Shown here piece after piece: positions 18,096-26,496 of a DNA stretch of 64,000 nucleotides. Numbering within the stretch: position 1 is the first letter of the stretch; every line of letters starts with the position of its first letter. Under the pieces are notes generated by a model that was not told where the DNA came from, did no database searches, and saw nothing but the letters and a program-made list of their open reading frames with translations. Where the stretch lies: assembly GCA_016201045.1 (NCBI GenBank), contig JACQDM010000007.1, positions 310,001 through 374,000 on the forward strand. Reading direction: 5' to 3'. Source of the stretch: Afipia sp. GTDB lineage: Bacteria; Pseudomonadota; Alphaproteobacteria; Rhizobiales; Xanthobacteraceae. Made by a program: the position numbers and the translations under genes.

Positions 18096-19712
18096 TTATA
18101 CGCGCTTTTTGACGTCTTTGACATTCGAGAAGACGATCCCTTCGGATCGCTCTTTCGTATAGCCCAGATAAAATTCGTTCTTGGCCAGAAAAACCGGATC
18201 GCCATCGACGTCATCGGCAACACCGGACCCGTTGGCCGCGATGAATGCATCAAGCGTCTTGGGATTGTCCGCAGAAATCCAGCGCGCAAGCTGGAATTCG
18301 CTGATCTCGAAATCGACCGGCAACTGGTACTCAGCGTCGAGCCGCGCCTTAAGCACATCGAGCTGCAGCGAACCGACAACGCCGACCAAGGCCGGCGCGC
18401 CGTCGCGGGGACGGAATACCTGCACAACGCCCTCCTCCGACATCTGCTGCAAGGCTTCTTTCAGCTTCTTCGCCTTCATCGCATCGGTCAGCCGCACGCG
18501 GCGCAGGATTTCCGGCGCGAAGGATGGCACGCCGACGAATGTAATGTCTTCGCCCTCGGTCAACGTGTCGCCGATGCGCAGCGTTCCGTGGTTCGGGATG
18601 CCGACGACATCGCCCGCAAAGGCTTCGTCGGCAATCGCACGGTCCTGCGCAAAGAAAAACTGCGGCGACGACAGCGACATATTCTTGCCGGTCCGCACGA
18701 GCTTTGCCTTCATGCCGCGGTCGAGCTTTCCCGAACACAGCCGTGCGAACGCGATGCGGTCGCGGTGGTTGGGATCCATGTTCGCCTGAATCTTGAAGAC
18801 AAACGCGCTCATTTTCGGCTCGGCCGCTTCCACCCTGCGCTTGTCCGATTCTTGCGCGCGCGGCGGTGGGGCATATTTGCCGAGTCCTTCCAGAAGATCG
18901 CCGACGCCGAAGTTGCGCAGCGCGCTTCCGAAGAACACCGGCGTCAGATGGCCCTCGCGAAACGCCTCAAGTTCGAACGGCTTGCAGGCTTCCGACACCA
19001 GAGCGAGTTCTTCTTCGATCGCGGCGGCATCGAGATTGGCGTTGCGCGAAGCCAAATCCGCGATCGCAATTTTCTCCGCCTGCCCGGTCTTGGCGCCGCC
19101 GCCTTCGAGCAGCCGCACGCCGCCGGTTACGATATCGTAGGTGCCGAGAAAATCCCGGCCGCGTCCAACCGGCCACGTCATCGGCGTGGTGTCGAGCGCC
19201 AGCGTCTTTTCGATCTCATCCATCAGATCGAACGGGTCGCGGCTCTCGCGATCCATTTTATTGATGAAGGTGATGATCGGAATATCGCGCAGCCGACAAA
19301 CCTCGAAGAGCTTGCGGGTGCGCGCTTCGATGCCCTTGGCGGCGTCGATCACCATCACCGCCGAGTCGACCGCGGTGAGCGTGCGATAGGTGTCTTCGGA
19401 AAAATCCTCGTGGCCCGGCGTGTCGAGAAGATTGAATACCAAATTCTCGAACTCGAACGTCATCACTGAGGTCACGACCGAGATACCGCGCTCTCGCTCG
19501 ATCTTCATCCAGTCCGAGCGTGTATTGCGCCGCTCGCCCTTCGCCTTGACCTGACCGGCTAGATTGATCGCGCCGCCGAACAGCAACAGCTTTTCGGTCA
19601 GCGTGGTCTTGCCGGCGTCCGGATGCGAGATGATCGCGAAAGTCCTGCGCCGAGCCACTTCATTGGCGATCGGCGAGCGCGGCTGCTCAAGGGAAACTGC
19701 GGTCTCTGACAT
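18096..19712 (-). CDS. prfC: Peptide chain release factor 3
   Basis: RF3 is a translational GTPase that recycles RF1 and RF2 from the ribosome. The G domain shows P-loop SHPDAGKTTLTEK near residue 30, switch region ERERGISVVTSVM, DTPGHEDFSEDTY and NKMDRE. The RF3-specific FAPEILRRVRL and the C-terminal domain follow, for 538 residues. A TTG at 19733 would add seven residues; the ATG at 19712 (MSETAVSLEQ) fits homologues better. Confidence 0.95.
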   Translation of the reverse strand: MSETAVSLEQPRSPIANEVARRRTFAIISHPDAGKTTLTEKLLLFGGAINLAGQVKAKGERRNTRSDWMKIERERGISVVTSVMTFEFENLVFNLLDTPGHEDFSEDTYRTLTAVDSAVMVIDAAKGIEARTRKLFEVCRLRDIPIITFINKMDRESRDPFDLMDEIEKTLALDTTPMTWPVGRGRDFLGTYDIVTGGVRLLEGGGAKTGQAEKIAIADLASRNANLDAAAIEEELALVSEACKPFELEAFREGHLTPVFFGSALRNFGVGDLLEGLGKYAPPPRAQESDKRRVEAAEPKMSAFVFKIQANMDPNHRDRIAFARLCSGKLDRGMKAKLVRTGKNMSLSSPQFFFAQDRAIADEAFAGDVVGIPNHGTLRIGDTLTEGEDITFVGVPSFAPEILRRVRLTDAMKAKKLKEALQQMSEEGVVQVFRPRDGAPALVGVVGSLQLDVLKARLDAEYQLPVDFEISEFQLARWISADNPKTLDAFIAANGSGVADDVDGDPVFLAKNEFYLGYTKERSEGIVFSNVKDVKKRV

Positions 19713-19762
19713 GGTGCGTGGCTGTGGCAGCAAAAAGCGCCAGGATCAAGGGATTTTGACCC

Positions 19763-20773
19763 TCAGCGGGTGACGAAAAACGACACCGCAAAATATGTGA
19801 TCGCCGCGACCAGAGCTGAGGCCGGAATCGTAAAAATCCACGCGACGACGATGGAGCTTGCCACGTTCCAGCGCACCGCCGAGACCCGCCGCGCCGCGCC
19901 AACACCGACGATGGCACCCGTGATGGTGTGAGTCGTCGACACCGGGACGCCGAGATAGGTCGCCATAAACAGTGTCGCCGCTCCTCCCGTCTCGGCGCAG
20001 AATCCCTGCATCGGCGTGAGCTTGGTGATGCGAAGGCCCATCGTGCGCACGATTCGCCAGCCCCCGAGCAGCGTGCCAAGCGCCATCGCCGCCTGACACG
20101 ACAGCACGACCCAGAACGGCACGCTGAACTCAGTTCCGAGATGTCCTTGAGAATAAAGCAGCACGGCGATGATGCCCATCGTCTTTTGCGCATCGTTGCC
20201 ACCGTGACCCAGCGAATAGAGCGATGCGGATACAAACTGAAGGATCCGGAATGCGCGATCCACGGCAAACGGCGTCGACTGCACCGCTGCCCATGACACG
20301 ATCGCCATCAGGACGAGAGCGAGCACAAATCCGACGAGGGGCGACAGCACGATGGCGAGCAGCGTCTTCGAAAGCCCGCTCCAGACCATGACATGAAATC
20401 CGGCTTTGGAGACGCCTGCGCCAAGGAGGCCGCCGATCAGCGCATGCGAACTGCTCGACGGCATGCCGAGGCCCCACGTGATCAAATTCCAGACGATTGC
20501 GCCCATCAGCGCCGCAAAAATGACCTGCGCGTCGATAATGCCGGGATCGATAATGCCGGTACCGATGGTTTGAGCGACATGGAGGCCGAACACGGCGAAC
20601 GCGATGAAATTGAAAAATGCCGCCCAGGCGACGGCGTATTGCGGGCGCAACACTCTCGTCGAGACGATTGTCGCAATCGAGTTTGCTGCGTCGTGCAGAC
20701 CGTTGAGGAAATCGAACAGCAGCGCGACGGCGATCAATCCGACGAGGATTGGGAAAGCAAGCGAAGCGTCCAC
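19763..20773 (-). CDS. pit: Low-affinity inorganic phosphate transporter, PiT family
   Basis: A 336-residue membrane protein with about ten helices. It carries both inverted PiT signature repeats: FLNGLHDAANSIATIVSTR near residue 23 and HGGNDAQKTMGIIAVLL in the second half. PiT proteins import metal-phosphate with protons. Its gene lies 14 bp downstream of a DUF47 gene. The pair corresponds to orfA-pit of Sinorhizobium meliloti, which is known to be repressed by PhoB; a Pho box stands upstream of the pair here. Confidence 0.93.
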   Translation of the reverse strand: MDASLAFPILVGLIAVALLFDFLNGLHDAANSIATIVSTRVLRPQYAVAWAAFFNFIAFAVFGLHVAQTIGTGIIDPGIIDAQVIFAALMGAIVWNLITWGLGMPSSSSHALIGGLLGAGVSKAGFHVMVWSGLSKTLLAIVLSPLVGFVLALVLMAIVSWAAVQSTPFAVDRAFRILQFVSASLYSLGHGGNDAQKTMGIIAVLLYSQGHLGTEFSVPFWVVLSCQAAMALGTLLGGWRIVRTMGLRITKLTPMQGFCAETGGAATLFMATYLGVPVSTTHTITGAIVGVGAARRVSAVRWNVASSIVVAWIFTIPASALVAAITYFAVSFFVTR

Positions 20774-20787
20774 GGCGCGTTCCTGAC

Positions 20788-21432
20788 CTAGACTTGCTCA
20801 ATCACGATGCTGTTGATCTCGTTTGCGACGTCATCGAAGCGGTCAGCGACTTTTTCAAGATGCTTGTAGATTTCAGCGCCGACGACGAAGTCCATCGCGT
20901 TACCGCTACGGTGTTTGAGAAACAGCTCCTTCATGCCGATATCGTCGAGGTCGTCGACGCGGCCTTCGAGGCGTGTGATCTCCTCGGTCAGCGCAGTCAG
21001 CGTCGTGACGTTCTCACCCATCGACTGCATCAGCGGAAGCGCGCGTCCGACAAGAGTTGCACACTGAACGAGTATGGATCCGATTTCCCGCATCGGGGGT
21101 TCGAACGCCCTCACCTCGAACAGCATGACCGCCTTGGCGGTCTGCTGCATCTGGTCGATGGCATCGTCCATGGAGGTAATGAGATTCTTGATGTCGCCGC
21201 GATCGAATGGAGTGATGAAGGTGCGGCGAACAGCTGTAAGCACTTCGCGCGTGATCTGGTCGGCTTCATTCTCGAACTGGTTCACGCGCTGGCAGAACAC
21301 CGGCACCTCATCGCCGCCGCGCAGCATGCCCTCAAGCGCCTGCGCGCCTTGTACGACCGTTTGGGAATGGCGGGCAAAAAGGTCGAAGAACCTTTCCTCG
21401 CGGGGCAACAAAGCCCGAAACCATCGATTCAT
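20788..21432 (-). CDS. DUF47 / PhoU-like phosphate transport accessory protein
   Basis: A 214-residue all-helical cytoplasmic protein of the DUF47 family, structurally related to PhoU: FRALLPREERFFDLFARHS at the start, then VNQFENEADQITREV and FITPFDRGDIKNLITSMDDAIDQM, the E/D-rich metal-binding motifs. These proteins accompany PiT transporters. The frame can start at the ATG at 21453, but the ATG at 21432 has a GGAAG Shine-Dalgarno with ideal spacing, so I use it. A three-unit Pho box is located 15-43 bp upstream of this start. Confidence 0.88.
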   Translation of the reverse strand: MNRWFRALLPREERFFDLFARHSQTVVQGAQALEGMLRGGDEVPVFCQRVNQFENEADQITREVLTAVRRTFITPFDRGDIKNLITSMDDAIDQMQQTAKAVMLFEVRAFEPPMREIGSILVQCATLVGRALPLMQSMGENVTTLTALTEEITRLEGRVDDLDDIGMKELFLKHRSGNAMDFVVGAEIYKHLEKVADRFDDVANEINSIVIEQV

Positions 21433-21446
21433 AAGCGTCTTCCGGC

Positions 21447-21475
21447 GTGACATTGAACTGTCATGCGCCTGTCAT
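21447..21475. promoter_or_regulatory. Pho box upstream of DUF47-pit
   Basis: Two perfect CTGTCAT heptamers (21458-21464 and 21469-21475) spaced 11 bp, preceded in the same phase by GTGACAT at 21447 (5 of 7 matches). This is the PhoB direct-repeat operator. It is read on the plus strand, while the operon is on minus, and it lies very close to the start codon. This placement is better suited to repression than activation, in line with PhoB repression of orfA-pit in S. meliloti. Confidence 0.72.
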
Positions 21476-21557
21476 AAACCGAATTTCAGCGCCGTGGATA
21501 GCCCTGCCCGCCGATACCGGCGGTATCCACCGATTTGTCAGCAGCTGGAAAGCTCGT

Positions 21558-22526
21558 TTAGAGCGAGCGCTTGAAATAATGGGCGATCTCGCCGACCACA
21601 CCGCGGCGGAAGGTCAGGACGCAGATCACGAAGATGGCGCCCTGTATCACCGTAACCCACTGCCCGAATCCGGCGAGATACTGCTGCATCGCCACGATCA
21701 CGAATGCGCCCACAACCGGCCCGAACACGGTGCCAAGGCCCCCGACCAGCGTCATCAGCACGACTTCGCCGGACATCGACCAGTGCACGTCGGTCAGCGA
21801 CGCATTCTGCGCGACGAACACTTTCATGGAGCCGGCGAGGCCCGCCAGCGTACCGGACAGAATGAACGCCATCAGCTTGTATTGGTCGGTCTTGTAGCCG
21901 AGCGAAATGGCGCGTTGCTCGTTTTCGCGGATCGATTTTAGCACCTCGCCGAATGGCGAATTGATCGTGCGGTAGATTAGCAGGAAGCCCAGGATAAAGA
22001 CCGCGAGCACTACATAATAGAGCGTTGTTGCGTTCGACAAATCGAGCACCCCCAACATCATGCCTTGCGGAATGCCTTGAATACCGTCTTCACCGTGCGT
22101 GAACGGAGTCTGCAGATATATGAAATACAAGAGCTGCGACAGCGCCAACGTGATCATCGAAAAGTAGATGCCTTGACGGCGGATCGCGACGATGCCTGCA
22201 ACCACACCCAACGCTGCAGCTGCAAGCACTCCGAACAGAATCGCAAGTTCGGGCGAAAAGCCCCAGACTTTTGCGGCGTGCGCCGACGCATAACCGGCGG
22301 TCCCCAAGAACATCGAATGGCCGAATGACAGCAAGCCGCCATAACCGATCAAAAGGTTGAACGCGCAAGCGAATAGCGCGAAGCACAATGCCTGCATCAC
22401 AAAGAATGGATACAGGCCGGTGTGCGGGACGATTACGAGCACCGCCGCCATCAGCACGAAGGCGACCATCTCGTCTGTGGTCGAGCGGCCGGATTCCGGA
22501 ATTGCGTTTTCTGTGATGGAAGTCAT
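21558..22526 (-). CDS. livM: Branched-chain amino-acid ABC transporter permease LivM
   Basis: A 322-residue inner-membrane permease of the LivM type, with about nine helices and the conserved segments GYGGLLSFGHSMFLGTAGYA and VLKSIRENEQRAISLGYKTDQYKL (coupling loop touching the ATPase). It is last in the livG-livF-binding protein-livH-livM cluster. The 163-bp gap to livH is filled by a double-hairpin repeat whose tip supplies the Shine-Dalgarno AGGA (22534-22537), seven bases before the ATG. Folding of that stem could hide the site. Confidence 0.93.
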   Translation of the reverse strand: MTSITENAIPESGRSTTDEMVAFVLMAAVLVIVPHTGLYPFFVMQALCFALFACAFNLLIGYGGLLSFGHSMFLGTAGYASAHAAKVWGFSPELAILFGVLAAAALGVVAGIVAIRRQGIYFSMITLALSQLLYFIYLQTPFTHGEDGIQGIPQGMMLGVLDLSNATTLYYVVLAVFILGFLLIYRTINSPFGEVLKSIRENEQRAISLGYKTDQYKLMAFILSGTLAGLAGSMKVFVAQNASLTDVHWSMSGEVVLMTLVGGLGTVFGPVVGAFVIVAMQQYLAGFGQWVTVIQGAIFVICVLTFRRGVVGEIAHYFKRSL

Positions 22527-22527
22527 G

Positions 22528-22693
22528 CTGGTGTCCTGAATCCGAAGTTCGCCTCGTTTCGCAGCGTGTCCCTGAACGAACTTCGGATTCGAAAGGACAC
22601 CAGATCAATAACAATTCTAGTGCGGCTTCGGTTCGCAAGTCCGCAAATGGATTTGCCGAGCAGTCGTTGCGGGCTTGCGAACCGCCGCACTAG
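22528..22693 (-). repeat. Double-hairpin intercistronic repeat, copy 1 (livH-livM)
   Basis: Two long imperfect palindromes separated by a 13-bp AT-rich spacer (22604-22616). Hairpin A: 22528-22551 pairs with 22577-22603. Hairpin B: 22617-22643 pairs with 22669-22693. Each has an outer stem of about 10 bp beginning CTRGTG, a three-base bulge, then an inner stem of 14-15 bp. Read in the transcript direction (minus), B comes first. The end of B contains the livH stop codon TAG. The outer stem of A contains the livM Shine-Dalgarno. The same architecture recurs at 55449-55611. Confidence 0.85.
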
Positions 22694-23691
22694 GCCGCCT
22701 TTCCGGTCAGTCCGGTCGGTTTCACCAGCAGCACCAGCACCATCAAGACAAACACGACTGTGTTGGACGCTTCAGGATAAAAATATTTGGTCAAGCCTTC
22801 GATCACACCCAGCGTAAAGCCTGTGATGATCGACCCCATGATCGATCCCATTCCGCCGATGACGACTACCGCGAACACCACGATAATGAGATCGGCACCC
22901 ATTAGCGGTCTGACCTGATTGATCGGAGCGGACAACACGCCGGCCAGCGCGGCCAATCCAACACCCAATCCGTAAGTCAGCGTAATCATGCGCGGCACAT
23001 TGATGCCGAATGCTCGGACCAGCGCGGGATTTTCAGTCGCCGCGCGAAGATTCGCACCAAGCCGTGTCTTCTCAATCAGGAACCACGTCGCAAGGCAGAT
23101 GACGAGCGAGAAGATAACGACCCATCCGCGATAGATCGGCAGATACATGAAACCGAGATTCATGCCGCCCTGTAAAAGGCTGGGAATGGCATAAGGCATG
23201 CCGGATGAGCCGAAAGAATTCTGGAACAAGCCCTGAATAACCAGCGCGAGGCCAAACGTGAGCAGCAGGCCGTACAAGTGATCTAGGCCGGTGAGTTTGT
23301 TCAACATCGTGCGTTCAAGAAACATGCCGACGGCACCGACGATGATCGGCGCAAGAAAAAGCGCAAACCAATAGTTCAAACCGATATCGATGTGAAACGT
23401 TTGAATCGGAATGATCGCTGCCGGAGCACTCGATGCACTGAACATCGAAATGATCGAGCTAAAAACATACGACACGGTCGATATCACGTTCGCTATGAGC
23501 GAACCGGCAGTCGGTAAGTCTATTCCGTTCAGCAGAAAGAACGCGGCAAACGCGCCCATCATATAAAGCGCGCCATGCGCAAAATTGATGATGTTGAGCA
23601 TGCCGAAGATCACGGCGAGCCCGAGACTGAGCAGCGCGTAGAACGAGCCGTTGATCAATCCAACCAGAAGCTGGGCATACAGGGCTTGCAT
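22690..23691 (-). CDS. livH: Branched-chain amino-acid ABC transporter permease LivH
   Basis: A 333-residue permease of the LivH type: LINGSFYALLSLGLAVIFGMLNIINFAHGALYM at the N-terminus is diagnostic. Compared with ordinary LivH (about 290 residues) it has roughly 40 extra residues after the second helix (region ~55-100, rich in Ser, Ala and Ile), probably a periplasmic loop plus helix. The stop codon TAG (22690-22692) lies within the terminal CTAG of the adjacent double-hairpin repeat, so the C-terminus was set by that element. Confidence 0.92.
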   Translation of the reverse strand: MQALYAQLLVGLINGSFYALLSLGLAVIFGMLNIINFAHGALYMMGAFAAFFLLNGIDLPTAGSLIANVISTVSYVFSSIISMFSASSAPAAIIPIQTFHIDIGLNYWFALFLAPIIVGAVGMFLERTMLNKLTGLDHLYGLLLTFGLALVIQGLFQNSFGSSGMPYAIPSLLQGGMNLGFMYLPIYRGWVVIFSLVICLATWFLIEKTRLGANLRAATENPALVRAFGINVPRMITLTYGLGVGLAALAGVLSAPINQVRPLMGADLIIVVFAVVVIGGMGSIMGSIITGFTLGVIEGLTKYFYPEASNTVVFVLMVLVLLVKPTGLTGKAA

Positions 23692-23731
23692 CGGATCAGT
23701 CTCTCGCTCTTGGTATTGGAACTCAACTTAA

Positions 23732-23760
23732 GAAAAGCCCGGCGGCACGAGGCCGCCGGG
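23732..23760 (-). terminator. Hairpin after the liv binding-protein gene
   Basis: On the minus strand a perfect 9-bp stem CCCGGCGGC / GCCGCCGGG (23752-23760 with 23738-23746) with a five-base loop is followed by CTTTTC. It lies 9 bp after the stop of the substrate-binding-protein gene and before livH. Such hairpins inside liv operons often allow more binding protein than permease to be made, by partial termination or by protecting the 3' end. Confidence 0.75.
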
Positions 23761-23769
23761 GATCGGTCA

Positions 23770-24990
23770 TTACTTCTTGATAAGCGGACAGGCGCTTTCA
23801 GAAAGCGGACGGAAGGCCTGGTCCGCCGGAGTGGTGCCAACCAGCTTGTAGTAATCCCACGGGCCTTTGGACTCGGCCGGCGATTTCACTTCGAACAGAT
23901 AAGCCGGTGTGATCTTGCGGCCCGTGATCTGGATTTCGCCAGGTCCGAACAGCTTGTCGTCCGTCTTCATTTCCTTCATCTTCGCAACGACCTTGGCGCC
24001 GTCATGCGGATTGCCGCCCATCGCTTCAAGTGCCTTGAAGTAATGGATGAGACCCGAATAGACGCCCGCCTGCACCATCGTCGGCATCGCCTTGTTCTTC
24101 ATCTTTTCCGAGAAACGCTTGGAGAACGCACGCGTCCCGTCGTTCATGTCCCAGTAGAACGTCTCGGTGAAGTTCAGGCCCTGCGCGATGTTCAGACCCA
24201 GCGAGTTGACGTCGGTGACAAACATCAGAAGACCCGCGAGCTTCTGCCCGCCCTTGACGATTCCGAATTCGGCCGCCTGCTTGATCGAATTCGTGGTGTC
24301 GCCACCCGCATTCGCCAGACCGACGATCTTGGCCTTCGACGCCTGTGCCTGCAGCAGGAACGAGGAGAAGTCCGAAGAATTCAGCGGATGCTTGACGCCA
24401 CCGAGAATCTTGCCGCCGGCTTTGGTGACGGCCGCAGTCGTATCCTTCTCAAGCGCCGCGCCGAACGCGTAGTCGGCAGTCAGGAAGAACCAGCTATCGC
24501 CGCCAGCCTTCACCAGCGCGGTGCCGGTGCTGTTGGCCAGCATATAAGTATCGTAGACCCAGTGAATGACGTTGGGCGAACACTGCGAGTTGGTCAGTTC
24601 CGAGGACGCCGCCCCGGTGTTGATCATAATAGCGTTCTTTTCCGTCACAACGTTCTTGACGGCAAGAGCCACGCCCGAGTTAAGCACGTCGACGAGCACA
24701 TCGACCTTCTCAACGTCGATCCATTGCCGCGCAATCGTGGTGCCGACGTCAGGCTTGTTCTGGTGATCGGCAGCGACCACGTCGATCTTCCACCCCTTCG
24801 CGGCGAGACCGGAATCTTCGATCGCCATTTGCGCGGCGATCGTCGAGCCCGGCCCGCCGACGTCTGCATAGAGACCCGACATATCAGTCAGGTTGCCGAT
24901 CTTGATGACTTTATCCTGCGCGATGGCGCCGGCACTAAACCCGACCGCGAGCGCCGCGCCGAGCATGAGCGATGACAATCCGTTCTTCAT
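23770..24990 (-). CDS. ABC transporter substrate-binding protein, LivK-like
   Basis: A 406-residue periplasmic binding protein of the branched-chain amino-acid type (type I fold). The signal peptide is residues 1-25 (MKNGLSSLMLGAALAVGFSAGAIAQ), followed by DKVIKIGNLTDMSGLYADVGGPGS, the usual first strand. It delivers ligand to LivH/LivM. Many Bradyrhizobium members of this family bind aromatic or carboxylate ligands rather than amino acids, so specificity is open. A strong hairpin follows the gene. Confidence 0.9.
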   Translation of the reverse strand: MKNGLSSLMLGAALAVGFSAGAIAQDKVIKIGNLTDMSGLYADVGGPGSTIAAQMAIEDSGLAAKGWKIDVVAADHQNKPDVGTTIARQWIDVEKVDVLVDVLNSGVALAVKNVVTEKNAIMINTGAASSELTNSQCSPNVIHWVYDTYMLANSTGTALVKAGGDSWFFLTADYAFGAALEKDTTAAVTKAGGKILGGVKHPLNSSDFSSFLLQAQASKAKIVGLANAGGDTTNSIKQAAEFGIVKGGQKLAGLLMFVTDVNSLGLNIAQGLNFTETFYWDMNDGTRAFSKRFSEKMKNKAMPTMVQAGVYSGLIHYFKALEAMGGNPHDGAKVVAKMKEMKTDDKLFGPGEIQITGRKITPAYLFEVKSPAESKGPWDYYKLVGTTPADQAFRPLSESACPLIKK

Positions 24991-25034
24991 GAGTAACCCC
25001 TCTCCAAAACTTCCTTAAAGCGTCGAAACCCGGC

Positions 25035-25748
25035 TTATACGCCGAGATAGGTATGCAGCTTCTCCATGTTTGCCTGGAGTTCCGAGTTGGCGAAAGCATC
25101 GATGATGTTGCCGTGTTCGACAACGTAAAAACGATCGGCGACCGTCGATGCAAAGCGGAAGTTCTGCTCGACCAGCAAAATTGTGAAGCCTTCCGACTTT
25201 AAACGCGCAATGGTGCGCCCGATCTGCTGGATAATGACGGGAGCCAGACCTTCGGTCGGCTCGTCCAGCATCAGGAAGCGTGCGCCAGTGCGCAGGATGC
25301 GTGCGATCGCGAGCATCTGCTGCTCACCGCCCGACAGTTTTGTACCCTGACTACCGAGGCGCTCCTTGATGTTCGGGAACAGTTCGAAAATCTGATCGAG
25401 CGTCATGCCGCCGCTGCGGATGATTGGCGGCAGCAGCAGGTTTTCCTTCACGTCGAGGCTTGCAAAAATTCCGCGCTCCTCGGGACAAAAGGCAACGCCG
25501 AGGCGCGCGATCTTGTCGGACGGCAGCCGGATAATTTCCTTGCCCTCGAACACAACCGAGCCGGTCCGCTTGGTCATGATCCCCATGATCGATTTCAGTG
25601 TGGAGGTTTTGCCTGCGCCGTTGCGGCCGAGCAGCGTCACGACCTCGCCTTGTCGGACATCGAAATCGATGCCGTGCAGGATGTGGGACTCGCCGTACCA
25701 CGCTTCGAGATTCTTGACCGACAGAACCGGGGTCGCCGCGTTACTCAT
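25035..25748 (-). CDS. livF: Branched-chain amino-acid ABC transporter ATPase LivF
   Basis: A 237-residue ABC ATPase: Walker A GRNGAGKTSTLKS near residue 39, signature LSGGEQQMLAIARIL near 138, Walker B FLMLDEPTEGLAP, H-loop in LLVEQN. The ending (ANMEKLHTYLGV) is typical of LivF. It overlaps livG by 8 bp, so the two ATPases are translationally coupled and likely form a heterodimer on LivH/LivM. Confidence 0.94.
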   Translation of the reverse strand: MSNAATPVLSVKNLEAWYGESHILHGIDFDVRQGEVVTLLGRNGAGKTSTLKSIMGIMTKRTGSVVFEGKEIIRLPSDKIARLGVAFCPEERGIFASLDVKENLLLPPIIRSGGMTLDQIFELFPNIKERLGSQGTKLSGGEQQMLAIARILRTGARFLMLDEPTEGLAPVIIQQIGRTIARLKSEGFTILLVEQNFRFASTVADRFYVVEHGNIIDAFANSELQANMEKLHTYLGV

Positions 25749-26496
25749 GACCGGCTCCCAGATACGCTTCCTTGACTCGTTCGTCTTTCGACAGCGTCGC
25801 GTAAGTCCCCTCCGCGAGCACGCGTCCGCGCGTCAGCACAGTAATCGTGTCGGACAAGTTTGAGACAACGCTCAGGTTGTGCTCGACCATCAGGATCGTG
25901 TACTTCGCGGAAATGCGCTTGATGAGCGCCGCGATCTTGTCGATGTCTTCATGACCCATGCCGGCCATCGGCTCGTCGAGCAGCATCATTTCCGGATCGA
26001 GCGCGAGAGTCGTTGCGATTTCCAGCGCGCGCTTGCGGCCATACGGCATTTCGACGGCTGTGGTCTTTGCGAATTCGCTCAGTCCCACGTCGTCGAGCAA
26101 TTGACGGGCACGCTTGTTGTATTGATTGAGGATCGATTTCGACCGCCAGAAATCGAACGAATTGCCGTGCTGGCGCTGCAAGGCCACGCGCACGTTTTCG
26201 AGCGCTGTCAGATGCGGAAACACCGCCGAAATCTGAAACGATCTGACGAGCCCAAGCCGCGCGACATCTGCGGGCGCGAGCGAAGTAATGTCGCGTCCGT
26301 TGTAGAGTATCTGGCCGCGGGAAGGCTTCAGAAACTTGGTGAGAAGATTGAAGCATGTCGTCTTGCCGGCACCGTTCGGACCGATCAAGGCATGAATGCT
26401 TCCACGTTTGACCTGCAGATTGACGTCGCTGACGGCAACAAAGCCGGCGAATTCCTTCGTCAATCCATGTGTTTCAAGGATGTACTCGCTCGACAA
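25741..26496 (-). CDS. livG: Branched-chain amino-acid ABC transporter ATPase LivG
   Basis: A 251-residue ATPase, first gene of the liv operon. Walker A is GPNGAGKTTCFNLL near 37 and Walker B is MMLLDEPMAGMG. The signature motif is the variant MPYGRKRALEIATTLAL instead of LSGGQ/LSYGE, as seen in some Rhizobiales LivG proteins. The start is TTG at 26496, preceded by GGGGGA with six-base spacing; the C-terminal TYATLSKDERVKEAYLG is the LivG tail. The promoter must lie in 26497-26860. Confidence 0.93.
   Translation of the reverse strand: MSSEYILETHGLTKEFAGFVAVSDVNLQVKRGSIHALIGPNGAGKTTCFNLLTKFLKPSRGQILYNGRDITSLAPADVARLGLVRSFQISAVFPHLTALENVRVALQRQHGNSFDFWRSKSILNQYNKRARQLLDDVGLSEFAKTTAVEMPYGRKRALEIATTLALDPEMMLLDEPMAGMGHEDIDKIAALIKRISAKYTILMVEHNLSVVSNLSDTITVLTRGRVLAEGTYATLSKDERVKEAYLGAGHE

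Noticed and set aside
18084-19469. 461-codon plus-strand ORF
   Set aside because: Antisense to prfC, whose GTPase motifs leave no doubt about the coding strand.
21494-21530. Hairpin GTGGATA...TATCCAC with inner GATACCGGCGGTATC between livM and the DUF47 gene
   Set aside because: Nested palindromes are real, but there is no T-tract and no known motif. It could be a Rho-independent pause or chance, so I did not list it as a terminator.
23575-24975. 466-codon plus-strand ORF
   Set aside because: Antisense to the liv binding-protein gene, which has a signal peptide and family motifs; the terminator at 23732-23760 would also interrupt it.
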